Assembly: GCA_023263825.1 (NCBI GenBank)
Contig: JALQUJ010000023.1
Location: 1 to 5,761, forward strand
Length of the DNA: 5,761 nucleotides
Source: Porticoccus sp.
Lineage (GTDB): Bacteria > Pseudomonadota > Gammaproteobacteria > Pseudomonadales > Porticoccaceae
Direction of reading: 5' to 3'
In this document: positions 1 through 5,569 of the stretch, in pieces
How the letters are laid out: every line of letters begins with the position of its first letter
How positions within the stretch are numbered: position 1 is the first letter of the stretch
Position numbers and translations under genes: made by a program
The notes under the pieces: generated by a model
Told to the model about the DNA's origin: nothing
Database searches by the model: none
What the model saw: only the letters and a program-made list of their open reading frames with translations

Positions 1-234
1 CGGCATAATGGCACCAAACACCATCACCAAGCCATGCATAGTTGTCATTTGGTTAAAGAATTCGGGCTTAACAATTTGCATGCCAGGCTCAAAAAGCTCA
101 GCGCGGATAACCATTGCAAAAAAGCCGCCCAACAGGAACATAGCAAAGCTGAACCAGAGGTAAAGCGTACCGATGTCCTTGTGGTTAGTGGTAAAAAGCC
201 AGCGGCCAATACCTTTAGCGGGACCGTGTGCCAT
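1..234 (-). CDS. coxA: Cytochrome c oxidase subunit I, N-terminal part (cut by window edge)
   Basis: Catalytic subunit of the aa3-type heme-copper oxidase, an inner-membrane protein that reduces oxygen to water and pumps protons. Only the first 78 codons are present; the gene continues past base 1. The visible protein starts MAHGPAKGIG and contains TTNHKDIGTLYLWF (residues 15-28), the conserved entry into the first transmembrane helix (about 22-44). It then has MTTMHGLVMVFGAIMP, the start of helix II, in which His67 corresponds to a ligand of low-spin heme a. The later CuB and heme a3 ligands lie outside the window. The start is well fixed: ATG with a GGGAGGA ribosome binding site seven bases upstream. 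It lies 14 bases after the coxB stop and is surely cotranscribed with it. Identity is clear from these family motifs. Confidence 0.96.
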   Translation of the reverse strand, partial: MAHGPAKGIGRWLFTTNHKDIGTLYLWFSFAMFLLGGFFAMVIRAELFEPGMQIVKPEFFNQMTTMHGLVMVFGAIMP

Positions 235-241
235 GACTTAA

Positions 242-248
242 TCCTCCC
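242..248 (-). promoter_or_regulatory. Ribosome binding site of coxA
   Basis: On the minus strand the sequence reads GGGAGGA, seven bases before the coxA ATG and directly after the coxB stop codon. This near-perfect Shine-Dalgarno sequence fills the 14-base coxB-coxA gap and supports independent, strong initiation of coxA on the shared transcript. Confidence 0.8.
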
Positions 249-1397
249 TTATTGACCTTGTTTGAATTTGAGAATGTCGATGGGCTGAACCACATCACCA
301 GTGTCATTACCCCAAGCATTACGCTCATAAGTAATGATGGCTGCCAGATCCACTTCTGAAAGCTGACCACCAAATGCCTGCATCGCTGTACCGGCAACAC
401 CATTGACAATGATGTCAAGCTGATTTTCCAATGGGCCAACTGCCGCAGAACCTTCTTTCAAGCCTGGGAATACACCGGGAATACCTTCACCGTTACCCAT
501 ATGACAAGAGGCACAAGAGCGCTCATAAGCTTCTTTACCCTTAGCCATCAGCTCTTCTTTCGTAAAGGTTTTCTTGGCCAGCTCACGAATTGTAGCAACC
601 TCAGCTTTCTTCTCACCTAACCAAGCGTTGTACTCTTCTTTTTCGAGCACATTCACTACGATGGGCATGAAAGCGTGCCCTTTACCACAAAGCTCCGCAC
701 ACTCGCCACGATAAACACCTGGCTCTTCGACGAAAGTCCAGCTCTCATTAACATAACCGGGAATAGCATCTTTCTTCACACCAAAGTCAGGTACCCACCA
801 AGAATGGATAACATCTTTTCCTGTAATTAGAAAACGCACTTTAGTTTTAGCTGGGATTACCAGCGGCTCTGACACCTCTTGGAGATAGTACTGGCTCTTT
901 GGTGCAGTGTTGTAAATTTCAGACTCTGGTGTAGACAGCTCGCTCATAAAGGCGACATCTTCACCCAAATACTCATACTGCCATTTCCACTGATAGCCGG
1001 TGATTTTAATGTCCATCTCAGCTTCAGATGTGTCATAAGCCTGAATAATCGTTGAAGTTGCTGGAATAGCCATCACCACAAGGATCAATGCAGGAATGAC
1101 AGTCCACACGACTTCAGCCGTTGTGTTTTCATGAAAATTTGCAGCAACTGCGCCACGTGATTTTCGATGGGCATACATGCTGTAAAACATGACACCAAAA
1201 ACCCCGATACAAATAGCCACACAAATCCAAAAAATGATCATGTGAATATCGTAAATTGCGTTGCTTACAGGGGTTACCCCCTTGGGTAGATTCACCGCCC
1301 AACGCTGAGCTTCTTCCGCCAAGGCACTTCCTGAACTAATCAGTGCCAAAACAGGGGCAAGCACAAGCGCGAAAAGCATACTTGCTCTTCTTGACAT
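249..1397 (-). CDS. coxB: Cytochrome c oxidase subunit II with fused C-terminal cytochrome c domain
   Basis: Subunit II takes electrons from cytochrome c through the CuA centre and passes them to subunit I. The 382-residue protein has a signal peptide (residues 1-27, probable cleavage after SALA) and two membrane helices (about 51-72 and 95-118). The aromatic GYQWKWQYEY block (134-143) is the electron-transfer region. A cupredoxin domain carries the CuA ligands His198, Cys233, Glu235, Cys237, His241 and Met244 in CAELCGKGHAFM. A separate C-terminal c-type heme domain (about 283-363) carries CASCH (Cys295, Cys298, His299), with Met339 in GTAMQAFGG the likely axial ligand. This is the heme-c-fused type known from pseudomonads and from caa3 oxidases. 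The start is ATG with GGAG seven bases upstream. The gene is first in the operon, with coxA following. No ligand is missing. Confidence 0.97.
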   Translation of the reverse strand: MSRRASMLFALVLAPVLALISSGSALAEEAQRWAVNLPKGVTPVSNAIYDIHMIIFWICVAICIGVFGVMFYSMYAHRKSRGAVAANFHENTTAEVVWTVIPALILVVMAIPATSTIIQAYDTSEAEMDIKITGYQWKWQYEYLGEDVAFMSELSTPESEIYNTAPKSQYYLQEVSEPLVIPAKTKVRFLITGKDVIHSWWVPDFGVKKDAIPGYVNESWTFVEEPGVYRGECAELCGKGHAFMPIVVNVLEKEEYNAWLGEKKAEVATIRELAKKTFTKEELMAKGKEAYERSCASCHMGNGEGIPGVFPGLKEGSAAVGPLENQLDIIVNGVAGTAMQAFGGQLSEVDLAAIITYERNAWGNDTGDVVQPIDILKFKQGQ

Positions 1398-1425
1398 CGC
1401 CTATCTCCAGTAAATTATCGTTCAT
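1336..1425 (-). CDS. Possible 29-residue leader peptide overlapping the start of coxB
   Basis: A short minus-strand frame begins with ATG at 1425-1423 and ends at TAG (1338-1336), encoding 29 residues that start MNDNLLEIGD and end ACACPCFGTD. It begins 28 bases upstream of the coxB ATG, in a different frame, and runs about 60 bases into coxB. What argues for translation is a strong ribosome binding site: GGGAG seven bases before its ATG, at least as good as that of coxB. The part overlapping the coxB signal peptide is constrained by coxB, so its Cys-rich end may be accidental. I know of no family match. It could be translationally coupled to coxB, or simply not be expressed. Confidence 0.25.
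   Translation of the reverse strand: MNDNLLEIGDVKKSKYAFRACACPCFGTD
1405..1408 (-). promoter_or_regulatory. Ribosome binding site of coxB
   Basis: GGAG on the minus strand, seven bases before the coxB ATG, supports the start that gives a complete signal peptide (MSRRASMLFALVLAPVLAL). An in-frame Met at residue 7 would give a peptide without the positively charged N-terminus and has no comparable site. Confidence 0.6.
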
Positions 1426-1484
1426 TTTTTTACTCCCTCTTGCAAACAACCGAAAAATCCAGTGCCGACAAGAGGCAGGGCGGG

Positions 1485-1493
1485 AGTATATCA
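1485..1493 (-). promoter_or_regulatory. Candidate extended -10 promoter element for the cox operon
   Basis: The minus strand reads TGATATACT: TATACT matches five of six bases of the sigma70 -10 consensus, and TG one base upstream makes an extended -10. No convincing -35 box is present at the usual spacing, which extended -10 promoters can tolerate. Transcription would begin near base 1478 and give a leader of about 80 bases before coxB. This is a pattern match only, and a promoter elsewhere in the divergent gap is possible. Confidence 0.3.
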
Positions 1494-1569
1494 AACTTTA
1501 GTCGTAGGGCTCTACTCCATTAGTCAACCTTTTCTGTCAGAATATGAACTCGCAGATAATGTCCATGAT

Positions 1570-2910
1570 ATGAATCAACCCCGGAATAAAAAAGTATTGG
1601 CCATCGCATTACCGATGACCGCAGCAAGTATCAGTATTCCATTACTTGGTTTAGTGGATACCGCCATCCTGGGTCACCTGGAGCAGGCAACCTTCCTAGC
1701 CGCTGTGGCAGCGGGCAGTAGTTTACTAACCATGCTTTTTTGGCTATTTGCTTTTCTTCGTATGGGAAGCACTGGACTAACGGCCAGGGCCTGGGGCGCA
1801 GGCAATTACAACCGCTGTCTGGAGTTACTGGCACAGTCACTATTACTGGCTCTAATACTGGGTATTACGCTGGTAACTATTCAGCAACCCCTACTCAAAA
1901 CCATTCTGAATTTGATCAAGCCTTCTGATGAAGCATACGGTTTGGCAATGGAATACTGCCAGATTCGTATCTTTGCCGCGCCCGCAACATTGGGAACACT
2001 CTGCGCTGTCGGCTGGTTGCTGGGCTTGCAGCGGGTAAGAGCCACACTATTTCTTATGCTATTCACAAATCTGGCTAATATCGGGTTGGATTTTCTGTTT
2101 ATTATTGGCCTTGACATGAACAGCAGAGGAGCTGCCTATGCCTCACTGACCGCTGAACTACTTGGATTTTTAGTCGCACTCACACTGATTATCCAACACG
2201 TAAAAGGAATGGATAGCGCCATTAATTGGCTTCATTTGAAACAATGGCATAGATATAAAGAATTCTTAAGAATCAATCTCCACCTGTTTATCCGAACAGC
2301 CTGCCTAGTATTTACCATGACTTTTTTTACCGCACAGGGGGCACGGCAAGGGGATACAATATTAGCCGCTAATGCTATTTTAATGCAGCTTCTATTATTA
2401 GTAGCTTACACCCAAGATGGCTTTGCCCATGCAGCAGAATCTCTTGCCGGCCATGCCATTGGTAGAAATAATCTACCCTCTTTCTACCAAGTTTGTCTGG
2501 AAACAACCGTTTGGGGAATAGGCATTTCTTGTATTGCCTCTCTCATCTATCTCTTATTTCCAGAAACAATTATTGCTGTTTTCACTGACCTGCCGTTTGT
2601 ATCCAAAGCGACACTGACTTATTGGCCATGGTTAATCCCCTTACCCCTGCTTGGCGTCATTTGTTTTATGGCAGATGGTATTTTTATCGGCTCGGGTAAA
2701 ACACGGGCGATGCAGGACACCATGCTATTGGCTACCTTTGGTATTTTTATACCTTTATGGTTTCTTACTCGCAGTCTGGGCAATCATGGTCTCTGGATTG
2801 CCTATCTTTCATTTCTAGGTATCCGCAGTATCTCTATGGGGGGAATGTTCGCTTATTACAGCTGGCAAAAAAGCTGGTCGCCCGCCTTCAAATCACTAAA
2901 AAGTTATTGA
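1570..2910 (+). CDS. dinF: MATE family efflux transporter, DinF subfamily
   Basis: Predicted 446-residue inner-membrane multidrug/toxin exporter driven by a cation gradient, with about twelve hydrophobic helices in two similar halves. The order of motifs fits DinF: ALPMTAASISIPLLGLVDTAILGHL at residues 13-37, with Asp30 in helix 1 matching the conserved cation-binding aspartate; FLRMGSTGLTARAWGAGN (62-79); GWLLGLQRVRA (148-158); QDGFAHAAESLAGHAIGR (282-299); and LGNHGLWIAYLSFLGIRS (403-420). I chose ATG at 1570 because it gives the usual family length. A longer frame from GTG at 1462 would add 36 residues with no family character. The start has no clear Shine-Dalgarno sequence, so translation may be weak. 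In E. coli dinF follows lexA and is SOS-linked. Here there is no lexA neighbour and I see no convincing LexA box. The true substrate is unknown. Confidence 0.9.
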   Translation: MNQPRNKKVLAIALPMTAASISIPLLGLVDTAILGHLEQATFLAAVAAGSSLLTMLFWLFAFLRMGSTGLTARAWGAGNYNRCLELLAQSLLLALILGITLVTIQQPLLKTILNLIKPSDEAYGLAMEYCQIRIFAAPATLGTLCAVGWLLGLQRVRATLFLMLFTNLANIGLDFLFIIGLDMNSRGAAYASLTAELLGFLVALTLIIQHVKGMDSAINWLHLKQWHRYKEFLRINLHLFIRTACLVFTMTFFTAQGARQGDTILAANAILMQLLLLVAYTQDGFAHAAESLAGHAIGRNNLPSFYQVCLETTVWGIGISCIASLIYLLFPETIIAVFTDLPFVSKATLTYWPWLIPLPLLGVICFMADGIFIGSGKTRAMQDTMLLATFGIFIPLWFLTRSLGNHGLWIAYLSFLGIRSISMGGMFAYYSWQKSWSPAFKSLKSY

Positions 2911-2935
2911 CTGATCATTAAAGCCTGATTTTTAT

Positions 2936-2957
2936 GCAAAGATGTTCTTTGCCTTTT
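2936..2957 (+). terminator. Probable weak intrinsic terminator after the MATE gene
   Basis: GCAAAG and CTTTGC form a perfect 6-bp stem around a five-base loop (ATGTT), followed by CTTTTC. It lies 25 bases after the MATE stop codon. Only three of the six pairs are G-C and the T tract is broken, so termination may be partial and some transcripts may continue into the next gene. Confidence 0.4.
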
Positions 2958-2982
2958 CATTATCGTCAACTAGTTTTGGTAT

Positions 2983-3279
2983 ATGGATACCGTTAATATT
3001 CGTCAAGCAATCGCTGTTGCAAAAGCCCACGAAAAAGCAACTGGTCAACTTGCCAGCCTCTTAAAAGCCAGAGCCCAAAATCTTCACCATGCTGTTCAAT
3101 TACCACCTGAAAACATTGTCCCAGCACTGCTTAACTTTATTATTCATTATATTGATCAGGTACCCGAATTTATTGATGCTGTTGATGCTATCGCCAATGA
3201 GTGCGATATCACCGACTATACTGAACCGGTCATCACCATTGCCAAAAAGTTTTTCGTACAACCCCCCCAGCTTGATTGA
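2983..3279 (+). CDS. Conserved-looking protein of unknown function, probably the N-terminal part of a frameshifted gene
   Basis: I do not recognise a named family. The 98 residues are soluble and mainly helical in character: an N-terminal helix (MDTVNIRQAIAVAKAHEKAT), a middle segment LPPENIVPALLNFIIHYIDQVPEFIDAVDAI (40-70), and an end KKFFVQPPQLD. There is no signal peptide and no membrane segment. The frame stops just after a run of seven C (3262-3268). Removing one C would join it to the frame encoding the downstream 111 residues through SLIDGHDGLNGLMDESYLA, giving one protein of about 218 residues. I therefore think this is the N-terminal part of a single gene, split by a real mutation, a sequencing or assembly error, or a programmed +1 shift. 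The ribosome binding site is poor. It begins 72 bases after the MATE stop. Confidence 0.65.
   Translation: MDTVNIRQAIAVAKAHEKATGQLASLLKARAQNLHHAVQLPPENIVPALLNFIIHYIDQVPEFIDAVDAIANECDITDYTEPVITIAKKFFVQPPQLD
3262..3268 (+). repeat. C7 homopolymer at the probable frameshift point
   Basis: Seven consecutive C read as CAA CCC CCC CAG in the upstream frame, ten bases before its stop codon. Six C would put the upstream and downstream reading frames in register. Such runs are prone to sequencing error and to slippage in replication or decoding. Confidence 0.9.
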
Positions 3280-3304
3280 TGGCCATGATGGGCTAAATGG
3301 ACTA

Positions 3305-3640
3305 ATGGATGAATCTTATCTGGCACATCGCCTCATTGAAGAAGTGAACGATCGATTCATGTCTTCCTATAACGCGCCGCTGGTGCCTATGGATATGACA
3401 CGATCAAACCTGATCATCCACCATCTGATCGGTGAGCCTTTCGCAAACCGGCTTGATCAGGCAGTACAACTAATTATTGATAATTTGCAAAGCAGGGATC
3501 TTGTGTTTTTACCCGATGCTTGCAGGGAAGACAGAAGCCAACGTTGGGCAAGCGACCTACAACGCTGGCCATGCTTGGTCGATAATCTTTCTGTTAATTT
3601 ACTGCTAAATGGGCAGACTCTCCGAGTTGTGATTCATTAG
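3305..3640 (+). CDS. Protein of unknown function, probably the C-terminal part of the frameshifted gene upstream
   Basis: The first ATG of the protein-like part of this frame gives 111 residues beginning MDESYLAHRLIEEVNDRF, followed by PLVPMDMTRSNLIIHHLIGEPFANRLDQAV (residues 25-54) and an end NLLLNGQTLRVVIH. I recognise no named domain. Residue patterns such as HRLIEEVND, PMDMTRSN and LIGEPFANRLD have the look of a conserved protein. The frame stays protein-like upstream of this ATG (SLIDGHDGLNGL) as far back as the C7 run at 3262-3268, which supports joining it to the preceding 98-residue frame. The ATG has no clear ribosome binding site, and a TTG at 3272 in the same frame has none either, so independent translation looks poor. 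If the shift is real and not programmed, this is the remnant of a broken gene. Confidence 0.55.
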   Translation: MDESYLAHRLIEEVNDRFMSSYNAPLVPMDMTRSNLIIHHLIGEPFANRLDQAVQLIIDNLQSRDLVFLPDACREDRSQRWASDLQRWPCLVDNLSVNLLLNGQTLRVVIH

Positions 3641-3677
3641 AACTTGCACAAAAAATTTACCCTTAATTCAACCCCAC

Positions 3678-3923
3678 TTAATTTGACTCACCGGGATCAA
3701 TCAACTTTACAGGTTGAACTTCCGCGTCCCGCTCCTCTTTAGTTTTATTCACACGAGTATCCAGTTCTTTCGGTGCACTTTGCAGGCGCATTTGCTCCTT
3801 AAAACCACAACCCACACATTCCCGATAGTCTTTTTCATCTTCGGTGTACATGGTAAGTTTATCCATTTCACTACAACGAGGGCACACAGCGCCTGCAATG
3901 AAACGTTTTTTAGCTTTAAACAT
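3678..3923 (-). CDS. yheV: YheV family putative zinc-ribbon protein
   Basis: An 81-residue cytoplasmic protein with the family signature KKRFIAGAVCPRC at its start. A four-cysteine zinc ribbon is formed by Cys14, Cys17, Cys36 and Cys39 (CPRC...CVGC), with a short strand-rich loop between (MDKLTMYTEDEKDYRE). The charged tail (about 47-81) includes PKELDTRVN and makes it longer than the roughly 66-residue E. coli protein, resembling the pseudomonad form. The function of the family is unknown; metal binding is inferred from the cysteines. The ATG has AAGG eight bases upstream. In pseudomonads, as I recall, this gene follows prlC (oligopeptidase A). Here no prlC lies upstream: the next gene is the divergent carbonic anhydrase homologue, 126 bases away, so this gene is probably transcribed alone. 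It converges on the unknown gene ending at 3640. Confidence 0.88.
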   Translation of the reverse strand: MFKAKKRFIAGAVCPRCSEMDKLTMYTEDEKDYRECVGCGFKEQMRLQSAPKELDTRVNKTKEERDAEVQPVKLIDPGESN

Positions 3924-3987
3924 CTTTAGGCCTTATCTCACTCTTATCTAATAAAACTTGCCCAATAAAAAGAAGCAACAAAACCAT

Positions 3988-4015
3988 TTGAGGCTTCTAT
4001 CTGTCCGGCTATTAT
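3988..4015 (+). promoter_or_regulatory. Candidate sigma70 promoter of the carbonic anhydrase gene
   Basis: TTGAGG (3988-3993, four of six consensus bases) and TATTAT (4010-4015, five of six) are separated by 16 bases. Transcription would begin near 4022, giving a leader of about 28 bases before the ATG at 4050, with GGA nine bases upstream of it. This is a sequence match only. Confidence 0.4.
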
Positions 4016-4049
4016 AACGCCAAGCATTACCAACCATGGAAAAAGTATT

Positions 4050-4595
4050 ATGAGCAACAATGTTCGATCTCACTGGGGTAAAACACCTGTATTAGGAGAG
4101 CGGGTCTACATAGACCCTGCTGCTACTGTTATCGGAGATACTACACTGGGAGATGATGTATCCGTCTGGCCTGGCGCAGTTATTCGTGGTGATATGCACC
4201 ACATCACTATTGGCAACCGCTCCAATGTACAAGACAACGCTGTGCTCCATATCACCCACGCCAGCGACTTCAATCCCGGTGGTTGGCCATTAACCATTGG
4301 TGATGATGTGATTATTGGCCATGGTGCTATTTTGCATGGCTGTACCTTGGGCAATCGTATTTTGGTAGGCAATGGTGCAATTGTGAATGATGGAGCCATT
4401 GTTGAAGATGAAGTGATGATTGGATCTGGCTGTGTAGTTCCACCAGGAAAAGTACTGGAAACAGGTTATCTGTATGTAGGTGCACCAGCAAAACAAGTTC
4501 GTGCACTCACAGAGAAAGAAAAACAATTTTTCAGCTACTCACCCAGCAACTACGTCAAGCTTAAGGATCAATACCTTGCTGAGCAGGAAAAATAG
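4050..4595 (+). CDS. yrdA: Gamma-class carbonic anhydrase family protein (YrdA-like, left-handed beta-helix)
   Basis: A 181-residue cytoplasmic protein expected to form a trimer of left-handed beta-helices, seen as hexapeptide repeats over residues about 18-147 (for example VIGDTTLGDDVSVW, LTIGDDVIIG, ILVGNGAIV), closed by a C-terminal helix (about 153-180). Residues equivalent to the zinc ligands of the archaeal enzyme Cam are all present: His67 (VLHITH), His91 (IIGHGA) and His96 (LHGC). Arg46, Asp48 (VIRGDM) and Gln61 (NVQDN) of the active-site network are also present. The acidic loop of Cam that carries its proton-shuttle glutamate is absent, as in other YrdA/CamH-type proteins, so carbonic anhydrase activity is plausible but unproven. 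The YLYVGAPAKQVR and YVKLKDQYL motifs fix the subfamily. The start ATG overlaps the stop of a five-codon frame beginning at 4036, probably by chance. Confidence 0.93.
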   Translation: MSNNVRSHWGKTPVLGERVYIDPAATVIGDTTLGDDVSVWPGAVIRGDMHHITIGNRSNVQDNAVLHITHASDFNPGGWPLTIGDDVIIGHGAILHGCTLGNRILVGNGAIVNDGAIVEDEVMIGSGCVVPPGKVLETGYLYVGAPAKQVRALTEKEKQFFSYSPSNYVKLKDQYLAEQEK

Positions 4596-4665
4596 TTGCA
4601 TATTTTGTGACGGCCTTTAGTCACTTATACCAACTTTTAATTATTCAGGCACCGTCCGAAAAAGT

Positions 4666-4711
4666 AAAAAAAGAATTATTATTTAAAGTTACTGCCCCCT
4701 GAGGGCAGTAA
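4666..4711 (-). terminator. Intrinsic terminator of aroE containing its stop codon, possibly bidirectional
   Basis: TTACTGCCC (4689-4697) and GGGCAGTAA (4703-4711) form a perfect 9-bp stem with a five-base loop. On the minus strand the hairpin covers the last codons of aroE, and its distal arm ends exactly with the TAA stop. It is followed by a T-rich stretch that includes seven T (complement of 4666-4672), although the T run begins some bases after the stem. In the plus direction the same stem is preceded by A-rich sequence and followed by TGACTTCTTG. It could therefore also stop transcripts of the convergent carbonic anhydrase gene. Confidence 0.6.
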
Positions 4712-5507
4712 TGACTTCTTGTGTTTCTGGCCTGATACCACGCCATATAGCAAATGATTCCGCTGCTTGTTCCACCAGCATTCCCAAACCATCGGCAACA
4801 GCATATGCACCATGGTGTTGAGCCCAGTTCATAAATACTGTCGGTTCAGTTCCATACATCATGTCATAGCAAACAGCACCCGCCACTAACAAATCATCAG
4901 GAAGAGGAGGGAGCTCAACCGCTAGGCTGGCACTGGTACCATTAATCACTAAATCAAATTGTTGGCCAGGCAACATATCAAAACCACAACCCAGCAAATA
5001 ACCCATTTCGGCAAAGCCCTTGGACAGTTGTAAGGCTTTATCAATGGTACGGTTGGCTATCACCACATGCTGTGGAAGTAATTCCAGTAATGGCTCTAGC
5101 ACACCACGAACAGCACCACCAGCACCCAGTACCAGAACTTTCTTGCCTTGAATTTCCCAACCAAGGTTATCCTGTATATCCCTGATCATTCCTACACCAT
5201 CAGTGGTATCACCCAAAATAATCCCATCACTCTGCAAGCTCAAAGTGTTTACTGCGCCAGCGTGACGAGCCCGGGCCGTTAACTTTGCCGCATAACTGTA
5301 TGCTTTCTGCTTAAACGGCACAGTGATGTTTAAACCTTTTCCACCAGCAGCAAAAAAGTCATCAGCAGCTTTAGCAAAGGCATCTTCATCCACCAACTGT
5401 TTTTGGTAAACAATATCTTCGCCTGTTGCCGCCGCAAAGGCTGTGTGAATAGCTGGAGATTTACTGTGCTCTACTGGATTGCCAAACACGGCATAGTTAT
5501 CTGTCAT
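4689..5507 (-). CDS. aroE: Shikimate dehydrogenase (NADP+)
   Basis: Reduces 3-dehydroshikimate to shikimate with NADPH in the cytoplasm, the fourth step of the shikimate pathway to aromatic amino acids and folate. The 272 residues match the usual length. The substrate domain shows YAVFGNPVEHSKSPAIH (5-21, with Ser15 and Ser17 contacting shikimate) and NITVPFKQ (60-67, catalytic Lys66). Asn87 lies in AVNT, and Asp103 in GDTTDG completes the Lys-Asp catalytic pair. The nucleotide domain has the glycine-rich GAGGAVRG (128-135) and NRTIDKA (152-158), typical of NADP specificity. Gln247 in GMLVEQAA closes the substrate site. The start is fixed by the family N-terminus, although its ribosome binding site is weak. 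It follows hemF by 62 bases on the same strand, an arrangement I recall from pseudomonads, and is probably cotranscribed. All key residues are present. Confidence 0.97.
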   Translation of the reverse strand: MTDNYAVFGNPVEHSKSPAIHTAFAAATGEDIVYQKQLVDEDAFAKAADDFFAAGGKGLNITVPFKQKAYSYAAKLTARARHAGAVNTLSLQSDGIILGDTTDGVGMIRDIQDNLGWEIQGKKVLVLGAGGAVRGVLEPLLELLPQHVVIANRTIDKALQLSKGFAEMGYLLGCGFDMLPGQQFDLVINGTSASLAVELPPLPDDLLVAGAVCYDMMYGTEPTVFMNWAQHHGAYAVADGLGMLVEQAAESFAIWRGIRPETQEVITALRGQ

Positions 5508-5569
5508 GGGTACTGTTACCGCTTAATCAATGTATTTATTGTGATGTAGCTGTATTAGATCCAGCCCTG

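Noticed and set aside
249..1397. Heme c domain fused to subunit II as a novel fusion
   Set aside because: Subunit II with a C-terminal cytochrome c domain is a well-known form in pseudomonads and caa3 oxidases.
1462..1569. Upstream extension of the MATE gene from a GTG start at 1462
   Set aside because: The extra 36 residues have no family character, lie in the divergent regulatory gap, and exceed the normal DinF length.
3089..3277. Long upstream part of the frame that ends at 3640, starting at ATG 3089
   Set aside because: It overlaps the better-looking 98-residue frame, and its sequence (rich in Leu, Ile and Met with low-complexity stretches) looks like a shadow translation. Only the part after the C7 run is protein-like.
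4607..4624. GTGAC...GTCAC hairpin just after the carbonic anhydrase gene
   Set aside because: A stem of five pairs with an eight-base loop and no following T tract is too weak to call a terminator.
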